From a bacterium (GTDB lineage Bacteria > Pseudomonadota > Gammaproteobacteria > Burkholderiales > Burkholderiaceae_C): a stretch of DNA of 6,584 nt. Shown piece after piece: positions 1-5,375 of this stretch. Numbering within the stretch: the first letter of the stretch is position 1; every line of letters starts with the position of its first letter. Below the pieces are notes generated by a model. It worked only from the letters and a program-made list of their open reading frames with translations, had not been told where the DNA came from and ran no database searches. The position numbers and the translations under genes were made by a program. The DNA lies in contig JAVBYK010000246.1 in assembly GCA_030824095.1 (NCBI GenBank), positions 1 through 6,584 of the forward strand, given 5' to 3'.

Positions 1-31
1 GCATGGCAGGATTATGCCGCCGGGGTTATGT

Positions 32-100
32 CTACGACTTCTGCGAGGACGCAATGGCTCCGAGTGCGTCAAACAGCAGCTTGGGAACTTTGTCGGTCAT
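32..100 (-). pseudogene. Possible truncated HepT/HEPN (DUF86) toxin gene, 5' remnant
   Basis: A 22-codon frame opens with ATG at 100 and ends at a TAG at 34-32. It reads MTDKVPKLLFDALGAI followed by ASSQKS. The first 16 residues resemble the first helix of HepT-like HEPN proteins (KLL-x-DAL-x-AI), but the frame then stops, and none of the three frames in the remaining 31 bases looks like a HEPN continuation. Its start overlaps the end of the nucleotidyltransferase gene by 32 bases, the arrangement expected of a translationally coupled mntA-hepT pair. In intact systems HepT is an RNase toxin of about 110-140 residues with an Rx4-6H active site, which this fragment would lack. It may be a gene broken by a deletion or insertion near position 50, or simply a chance short frame. 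The identification rests on a short match and on position. Confidence 0.5.
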
Positions 101-398
101 AGACTAGGGTTCGGCTTTGGTTGACGGCCTGCAAGAAATACGGATTGCGGATGTAGTTGGGGTTCACCAAATCCACATGGCGGCCAAGCAATTGCTCCAG
201 CGCTTCGGCCAGATCAATCCATCGCCGCGCGAGAGAACCAGGCGCCTGCTTGTCCAGCTCGACCAGAAAGTCATAGTCGCTGGATTCGGAATTGAAATCG
301 GCACCGGTTGCCGATCCAAACAACTCAAGGTGCGCCACGCCATAACGCTCGCACAGTGCAGCAATGCTGGGGAGTTGGTTGGCTAGAGACGCATGCAT
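69..398 (-). CDS. MNT-type nucleotidyltransferase (MntA-like antitoxin)
   Basis: This is a 109-residue minimal nucleotidyltransferase. It carries the polymerase-beta-like signature G28-S29, then eleven residues, then D41-Y42-D43, with a third acidic residue at D76 in HVDLV. These are the residues that bind metal and nucleotide in the family. Such proteins act as antitoxins of HEPN RNases: MntA enzymes add AMP groups to a tyrosine of HepT. The final part (IRNPYF, then LVYDRQ) is typical of the family. I chose the ATG at 398 because the family fold begins a few residues later. The frame extends upstream to a TTG at 452, directly after the nuclease stop codon, adding 18 Arg/Ser-rich residues (including SVRQPSLSARKLDNRP) that do not look like the family. 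No clear Shine-Dalgarno precedes 398, so it may be translated by coupling to the nuclease gene 54 bases upstream. Its expected partner downstream is only a fragment, so its present role is uncertain. GC is lower than in the genes to the right. Confidence 0.82.
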   Translation of the reverse strand: MHASLANQLPSIAALCERYGVAHLELFGSATGADFNSESSDYDFLVELDKQAPGSLARRWIDLAEALEQLLGRHVDLVNPNYIRNPYFLQAVNQSRTLVYDRQSSQAAV

Positions 399-452
399 GG
401 GGCGATTGTCCAGCTTTCGCGCAGACAAAGAAGGTTGCCTGACTGATCGCAA

Positions 453-1484
453 TCAATCGGGCTTTACGAGCGTAAGTTCTCGAATCATATTTAAATGCTT
501 CTCAGCCAAGCGAACGAAATGGACGCCGATTTCCAGCGATCTGGGGGAAAACATCAAAGCTGTCATTTGTCCTTCGCGAAGGTCCGACGAAATCAATGCT
601 CCTGCGAAAGCTTTCTTTGTATTGGTCTCCTGCATGACATAGTAAAGTGTCCGCTCCTGAGACCTTTGCCACTGTAGCCAGCCTGTTATGGTGGCTTGAT
701 CCAACCTGAAGAATTTGGATTCGGTATCGAAGTAGACCTCATCATTTGTAAGGTCGAGGGTGTGAGTGTGTGGCCAAGCTGGTCCAGCTGGAATATGACC
801 ATTGGGAACCACCCAAGGAATGGGAAACGTATTCAAGACGGTTTTGGCAGGGTCAATGGAAAGGAGAATCTCCGTTGAACGGAGTAGAAGCTCGGCCTTA
901 AGGTCCTGAAAAGTTCGATATTTTCGATGTGGTCTTTTCTTGGCATTGAACAGCGGGTCAGTGTCGAGGATATTGAACGGCACTGTCGCTGATCGAGCGA
1001 GGATCGCGAATTTATGCTGCGGCCAACAAAGAAGGGACTTGCTTACTGGGAAACACTCTTCGGGGGTCCCTTTCATTGGTAAGAGGGGAAACTGTTCTTG
1101 CAATGGACGGGTCCAGGGTTCAATTTCGTATAGCGTTACACGGTGTCTCTTTGCCTTTGCGCGGGCAGCGGTGGTGTATCCAGATGCGGACACGATTGCA
1201 CGGTGAGTGACCGACTTCATATCCTTAAGTTTCATTGCCATCTGCTCAACGGCCCCAATATCGAGAGGGACTGCCTCACGTTTCACTTCATATGCCATGA
1301 AGGCAAAACGGCCTTCCGTTCCTGCATCAACTGTCACTGTCACATCGACATCTCGCGCCTTACCGGCTGCGCCGTCATGGACAAGGTCGCCGAGTGTGAC
1401 ATCGACGACATCTGCGCTCCAACGAAGACAGCAAAGACCTACGAGGTATTGAACAAGCATTGGAGAGAGAGGTATGACTGGCAT
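453..1484 (-). CDS. Mrr-like PD-(D/E)xK restriction endonuclease with an unassigned C-terminal half
   Basis: The 343-residue protein starts with a restriction-endonuclease-like fold. D45 and D47 lie in ARDVDVTV and are followed about 20 residues later by Y-E66-V-K68, which together make a D...ExK nuclease centre on adjacent beta strands. Q81 and the segment RAIVSASGYTTAARAKAKRH fit the helix and strand that follow in Mrr-type nucleases. The domain ends near residue 125. Residues about 130-343 match nothing I can name: aromatic and basic, with ILLSIDPAK and a W/P-rich stretch, and no predicted membrane segment. The C-terminal half may serve target recognition or sensing. The expected role is cleavage of foreign or modified DNA. 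ATG 1484 has an AGGAG ribosome site 9 bases upstream; the next Met (residue 9) is less well placed. The nucleotidyltransferase gene follows in the same direction and is probably co-transcribed. Base composition is lower in GC than the right-hand genes, suggesting acquisition. The substrate is unknown; a nuclease with a non-defence role is possible. Confidence 0.78.
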   Translation of the reverse strand: MPVIPLSPMLVQYLVGLCCLRWSADVVDVTLGDLVHDGAAGKARDVDVTVTVDAGTEGRFAFMAYEVKREAVPLDIGAVEQMAMKLKDMKSVTHRAIVSASGYTTAARAKAKRHRVTLYEIEPWTRPLQEQFPLLPMKGTPEECFPVSKSLLCWPQHKFAILARSATVPFNILDTDPLFNAKKRPHRKYRTFQDLKAELLLRSTEILLSIDPAKTVLNTFPIPWVVPNGHIPAGPAWPHTHTLDLTNDEVYFDTESKFFRLDQATITGWLQWQRSQERTLYYVMQETNTKKAFAGALISSDLREGQMTALMFSPRSLEIGVHFVRLAEKHLNMIRELTLVKPD

Positions 1485-1485
1485 T

Positions 1486-1666
1486 GGTGTCGACTCCTAA
1501 CCGTGGGACTTGCTGGGCACTCTAACTCAACTTGTTCACTTGCCTGCATGATCGGTTCGGACACACCTGACTTACGTAACCACATAAAATTTCCCTGTCG
1601 CGATCCGACACCTAATATGCGGGGTTTAGGTTATTGGTCTCCGCCGATTTGTGGGGATTCGACACC
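1486..1666. repeat. Three copies of GANYCGACACC in the non-coding region upstream of the endonuclease
   Basis: Copies lie at 1486-1496 (minus strand, GAGTCGACACC), 1602-1612 (plus, GATCCGACACC) and 1656-1666 (plus, GATTCGACACC). The outer two are inverted relative to each other and match at 11 of 12 positions when the next A is included. The first copy overlaps the ribosome binding site of the endonuclease gene. A related TTCGGACACACC occurs at 1556-1567, and an 8-bp palindrome TTACGTAA lies at 1572-1579. They could be operator sites of a regulator, remnants of a mobile-element end, or chance. I see no convincing sigma-70 promoter pair in this 275-base gap. Confidence 0.4.
1494..1498 (-). promoter_or_regulatory. 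Ribosome binding site of the endonuclease gene
   Basis: AGGAG on the minus strand lies 9 bases before the ATG at 1484. It is the only strong Shine-Dalgarno match near the possible starts and decides the start in favour of residue 1 over Met9. Confidence 0.65.
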
Positions 1667-1713
1667 ATGAGGCAATGGCCCAAACCCTGCAGCCTCCAAT
1701 CGACAACGCTACA

Positions 1714-1778
1714 AAATCAGCGGCCGCCTGCGCATATTCCACAGTGGCTGCGGGCCAAATCAGCCCCTGCGCAAATCC
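1714..1778. repeat. Imperfect direct repeat overlapping the end of the transglutaminase/DUF2126 gene
   Basis: Copy one (1714-1740) starts AAATCAGC, has five extra bases (GGCCG), then reads CCTGCGCATATTCC. Copy two (1757-1778) reads AAATCAGC, then CCCTGCGCAAATCC. Copy two contains the TGA stop codon and the last codons of the minus-strand gene, so the 3' end of that gene appears to have been partly duplicated just downstream. The GC-rich core of copy one is self-complementary (GCGGCCGC) but has no loop, so I do not call it a terminator. Confidence 0.5.
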
Positions 1779-4700
1779 AGCGTAAACGGAAACTCCTTGC
1801 TGCCCGGCACGTTGATGGTGGCCGGTGGTATGTGCATCACGCCCGGTGTGTGGCCGGTGGAGGTGAAGCGGGTCAGACGGCGGCTCTCTGCCTCGAAGGA
1901 GTTGACCGGGAAGCTCTCGTAGGCCAGGCCACCGGGGTGGGTAACGTGGTACTGGCAGCCGCCCAGTGAGCGCTTCATCCAGGTGTCCACGATGTCGAAG
2001 GTCAGCGGGGCATGCACGCCGATGGTGGGGTGCAGGCTGCTCGGTGGGTTCCAGGCCTTGTAGCGCACGCCGGCCACAAACTCGCCGACGGTGCCGGTAT
2101 TGTGCAGCGGCAGGGCCTGGCCGTTGCAGGTGACCACATAGCGGCTCTGGTTCAGGCCCTTGACGTGGACCTCCATGCGCTCCAGTGACGAGTCCACATA
2201 GCGGGCGGTGCCGCCGGGTGCACCTTCTTCGCCCATCACGTGCCAGGGCTCCAGTGCGCAGCGCAACGTGAGTTCCACACCGGCGGACTGGACCGAGCCA
2301 ACCAGCGGGAAGCGGAACTCCATGTGCGGTGCAAACCAGCTCGGGTCGAACGGATAGCCGGCAGCGCGCATGTCCTGCATCACGTCGTCAAAATCCATTT
2401 TGATGAAGGTGGGCAGCATGAAGCGGTCGTGCAGCTCGGTGCCCCAGCGGGTCACGGGGGCCTTGTACGGCGTCTTCCAGAAGCGGGCCACGAGTGCGCG
2501 CAGCAGCAACTGCTGCACGCTGCTCATGTGGGGGTGCGGCGGCATCTCGAAGGCACGCAGTTCCAGCAGGCCCAGACGACCCGTGGCCGAGTCGGGCGAG
2601 TACATCTTGTCGATGGAAAACTCGCTGCGGTGGGTGTTGCCGGTAGCGTCGATCAGGATGTTGCGCAACGTGCGGTCCACCAGCCACGGCGGCATGGACT
2701 GACCATAGAGTTCGCGGTTCTTGTAGATTTGCTCGATGGCAATTTCCAGCTCGTAGAGTTGGTCGTTGCGCGCCTCATCCACGCGCGGCGCCTGGCTGGT
2801 GGGGCCGACGAACATGCCGCTGAACAGATAGCTCAACGATGGGTGGTTGTGCCAGTACAGCAGCAGGCTGGCCAGCAGTTCGGGCTTGCGCAGGAAGGGG
2901 CTGTCGGCCGGTGTGGCGCCGCCCATCACAAAGTGGTTGCCACCACCGGTGCCGGTGTGGCGGCCGTCGGTCATGAACTTTTCGGCCGACAGGCGCGACT
3001 CGAACGCCGCGTTGTAGAGGAATTCGGTGTTGGCGACCAGTTCCTTCCAGTTGTTGACCGGGTGGATGTTGACCTCGATGACGCCCGGGTCGGGTGTCAC
3101 TTGCAGGAGCTTCAGGCGTGGGTCGCGCGGGGGCGGGTAGCCTTCCAGCACCAGCTTCACTTTCTCTTCTTTGGCGGTGGCCTCGATGGCGGCGAGCAGG
3201 TCCAGGTAGTCTTCCAGGCGCTCCAGCGGGGGCATGAAGATGTAGAGCACGCCGGACTTCTCGCCGACCGCTTCGGCCTTGGGGCCGCTGGCGCGGCGTG
3301 GGTCGCGCACCTCCACGCACAGCGCGGTGCGGGTGATCCAGTGCGCCGACTGGTGGCGCTGGGGCGGCAGGTTGTATTCGGCGGGTTCGGGCTGCAGGGC
3401 GCTTTGCGCATTGGCGCTGGCGGTGCCTGCCACGTTGGCGCTGCTGCTGGACTGGAACCTGCGCTTGACTTCGCTGGTCGGAAGCTGGCCGGCCAGGAAG
3501 GGCAGCTCGCCAGGGGCTGCCGCAGTGGTTGCATAGCGAGCGGCCATGGTGCCGTGTGCGGGCAGGGCGCTGCGGCCCTCGGTCGGGTCGCGCTCGATCA
3601 TGTAGGGGTAGTCGCTCTGGCTGACCCAGGGCAGCGAGTCCAGCGGCAGGCGCAGGCCCATCGGCGAGTCGCCGGGCATCAGGTACATGCGTTCGTCGCG
3701 GAAGAACCAGGGGCCGGTGGTCCAGCGTGCACCCGTCTTGGCCAGTGGGTCACTCGCCTTGATCGGCAGCACGTAGCCCACCGGGGTGTCGAGCTTTTGC
3801 TCGAACACGCGGCGCAGGCGGGCGCGCTCCATCTCGTCGTCGAGCTTGGAGTTGAACGGGTCCACGTTGACCGGCAGGCGGCGTTCGCGCCACAGGTAGT
3901 ACCAGCTGTCCTCATAACCGGCCTGGATGTACTGGTCGCTGAGCGACAGCTTGCGCGCCAGCGCCTGGCTGAAGCGTTGGGCGTCTGCGGCGGTGTAGTG
4001 GGTGGGGTCGCGCTCGTCGGTGAAGAGTGCGGGGTCGGCCCACACCGGCTGCTTGTCGGCACGCCAGTAGATGTTGAGCGCCCAGCGCGGCAACTGTTCG
4101 CCGGGGTACCACTTGCCCTGGCCAAAGTGCAGGAAGCCGCCCTGGCCGTATTCGTTGCGCAGCTTGTGCACCAGTGCGGTGGCAAAGCCGCGCTTCGTTG
4201 GCCCTAGGGCATCGGTGTTCCACTCGGCGGCGTCGCGGTCGTCCACGGCGACAAAGGTCGGCTCGCCGCCCATGGTCAGGCGCACGTCGCCTTCCAGCAA
4301 TTCCTTGTCCACGGCGGTGCCCAGCGTCATCACGTCGGCCCACTGCTCCTCGGTATAGGGCTTGGTCACGCGCGGCGATTCATAGATGCGGGTCACCTGC
4401 ATGTGGTGGCTGAATTCCACCTCGCATTCGTCCACACCGCCTTCAATCGGCGCGGCACCCGACGGCTGCGGCGTGCAGGCCAGGGGCACGTGGCCTTCGC
4501 CGGCCAGCAGGCCGGAGGTGGCGTCCAGGCCGATCCAGCCGGCACCGGGCAGGTAGACCTCGCACCAGGCGTGCAGGTCGGTGAAATCGACCTCGGTGCC
4601 GCTGGGACCGTCCAGTGCCTTGACGTCCGACTTCAGCTGGATCAGGTAGCCCGACACAAAGCGCGCGGCCAGCCCGCAGTGGCGCAGCAGTTGAACCAGC

Positions 4701-5260
4701 AGCCAGCCGGAATCGCGGCACGAGCCTGAACCCTTGGTCAGCGTCTCTTCCGGCGTCTGCACGCCGGGCTCCATGCGGATGGTGTAGTTGATGTCCTGGT
4801 GCACCATCTGGTTCAGGTCCACCAGGAAGTCGATGGTGCGGCGCTTGGTGTAGTCGATCTTGGCCAGGTACTGGTCCACCAGCGGTGTTCGCTCATCGGC
4901 CAGCAGGTAGGGCAGCAGCTCTTCCTGCAGCATTTTTTCGTACTGGAACGGAAACTCTTCGGCAGACGGTTCCAGGAAGAAGTCAAACGGGTTGTAGACC
5001 GCCATCTCCACCACCACGTCCACGGTGACCTTGAATTCGCGGGTCTTGTTGGGGAACACCAGGCGCGCCTGGTAGTTGGCAAACGGGTCTTGCTGCCAGT
5101 TCAGGAAATGGCCCTCGGATGGCTCCACTTTCAGGGAATACGAAATGATCTTGCTGCGGCAGTGCGGCGCGGGGCGCAAGCGCACCACCTGGGGCCCCAG
5201 GGCGACCAGCCGGTCATAGGTGTAGTGGGTGACGTGGTTCAGCGCTGCGTGAATGGACAT
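1760..5260 (-). CDS. Transglutaminase-like protease domain fused to DUF2126 putative amidoligase
   Basis: This is a cytoplasmic protein of 1166 residues with no signal peptide or membrane segment. Residues 1-90 (from MSIHAALNHVTHYTYD) are the bacterial transglutaminase N-terminal beta domain. The transglutaminase/cysteine-protease core follows at about 140-265, with catalytic C181 in GSGSCRDSGW, H230 in DLHAWCEVY and D246 in GLDATSG. From about 325 to the end is DUF2126, starting RLTMGGEPTFVAVDDRD, with glycine-rich RHTGTGGGNHFVMGG (767-781), HRSEFSIDKMYSPD (877-890) and LLELRAFEMPPHPH (898-911). Pfam describes DUF2126 as a putative amidoligase, and it has been linked to the glutamine-synthetase-like carboxylate-amine ligases. 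The fusion suggests making and breaking amide bonds on a peptide or small molecule; the substrate is unknown. An Ala/Ser-rich linker lies at about 604-625. The length and fused order are normal for the family. I place the start at ATG 5260 because the domain begins there; the frame opens 64 codons earlier at a GTG with unlike sequence. The ribosome site is weak. Partner genes (ATP-grasp, alpha-E) are not in view. Confidence 0.93.
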   Translation of the reverse strand: MSIHAALNHVTHYTYDRLVALGPQVVRLRPAPHCRSKIISYSLKVEPSEGHFLNWQQDPFANYQARLVFPNKTREFKVTVDVVVEMAVYNPFDFFLEPSAEEFPFQYEKMLQEELLPYLLADERTPLVDQYLAKIDYTKRRTIDFLVDLNQMVHQDINYTIRMEPGVQTPEETLTKGSGSCRDSGWLLVQLLRHCGLAARFVSGYLIQLKSDVKALDGPSGTEVDFTDLHAWCEVYLPGAGWIGLDATSGLLAGEGHVPLACTPQPSGAAPIEGGVDECEVEFSHHMQVTRIYESPRVTKPYTEEQWADVMTLGTAVDKELLEGDVRLTMGGEPTFVAVDDRDAAEWNTDALGPTKRGFATALVHKLRNEYGQGGFLHFGQGKWYPGEQLPRWALNIYWRADKQPVWADPALFTDERDPTHYTAADAQRFSQALARKLSLSDQYIQAGYEDSWYYLWRERRLPVNVDPFNSKLDDEMERARLRRVFEQKLDTPVGYVLPIKASDPLAKTGARWTTGPWFFRDERMYLMPGDSPMGLRLPLDSLPWVSQSDYPYMIERDPTEGRSALPAHGTMAARYATTAAAPGELPFLAGQLPTSEVKRRFQSSSSANVAGTASANAQSALQPEPAEYNLPPQRHQSAHWITRTALCVEVRDPRRASGPKAEAVGEKSGVLYIFMPPLERLEDYLDLLAAIEATAKEEKVKLVLEGYPPPRDPRLKLLQVTPDPGVIEVNIHPVNNWKELVANTEFLYNAAFESRLSAEKFMTDGRHTGTGGGNHFVMGGATPADSPFLRKPELLASLLLYWHNHPSLSYLFSGMFVGPTSQAPRVDEARNDQLYELEIAIEQIYKNRELYGQSMPPWLVDRTLRNILIDATGNTHRSEFSIDKMYSPDSATGRLGLLELRAFEMPPHPHMSSVQQLLLRALVARFWKTPYKAPVTRWGTELHDRFMLPTFIKMDFDDVMQDMRAAGYPFDPSWFAPHMEFRFPLVGSVQSAGVELTLRCALEPWHVMGEEGAPGGTARYVDSSLERMEVHVKGLNQSRYVVTCNGQALPLHNTGTVGEFVAGVRYKAWNPPSSLHPTIGVHAPLTFDIVDTWMKRSLGGCQYHVTHPGGLAYESFPVNSFEAESRRLTRFTSTGHTPGVMHIPPATINVPGSKEFPFTLDLRRG

Positions 5261-5295
5261 GGCGGGGCTCGGTTGGACGCTTTTTAGTAAACGGG

Positions 5296-5320
5296 ACACG
5301 GCTGACGGGTGCAGCCGTGT
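5296..5320. promoter_or_regulatory. Perfect 9-bp inverted repeat in the divergent intergenic region
   Basis: ACACGGCTG (5296-5304) and CAGCCGTGT (5312-5320) are exact inverted repeats separated by 7 bases. They sit between the starts of the transglutaminase/DUF2126 gene (36 bases to the left) and comEC (55 bases to the right). No run of T follows on either strand, so a terminator is unlikely. An operator for a dimeric regulator shared by both genes, or a hairpin in the 5' leader of the minus-strand transcript, fits better. I could not identify a clear -35/-10 pair for either gene in the 115-base gap. Confidence 0.55.
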
Positions 5321-5375
5321 TGGCATGGTAGCAAGCAATTCCCGCGCCACCTGTTTGGGCAGGTAGCATGCACGG

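Noticed and set aside
1..50. Plus-strand frame at the left edge reading AWQDYAAGVMSTTSARTQWL as the end of another gene
   Set aside because: It is too short, has no recognisable family, and runs on into the region opposite the nucleotidyltransferase gene; more sequence to the left would be needed to judge.
1485..1650. Sigma-70 promoter for the endonuclease, with TTTTAT as a -10 box
   Set aside because: No acceptable -35 box lies 16-18 bases upstream, so the match is too weak to report.
1714..1740. GCGGCCGC followed by TGATTTTG on the minus strand as a terminator of the large gene
   Set aside because: The palindrome has no loop and the T-tract is only four bases, so a rho-independent terminator is not supported.
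1667..1969. Plus-strand frame starting ATGAGGCAATGG just after a GANYCGACACC motif
   Set aside because: Most of it is antisense to the 3' end of the large minus-strand gene, it has no ribosome site, and its composition is that of a shadow frame.
2240..4207. Long open frame of 655 codons on the plus strand
   Set aside because: It is antisense to the transglutaminase/DUF2126 gene, is rich in Gly, Ala, Arg, Val and His as expected of a GC-rich mirror frame, and shows no domain.
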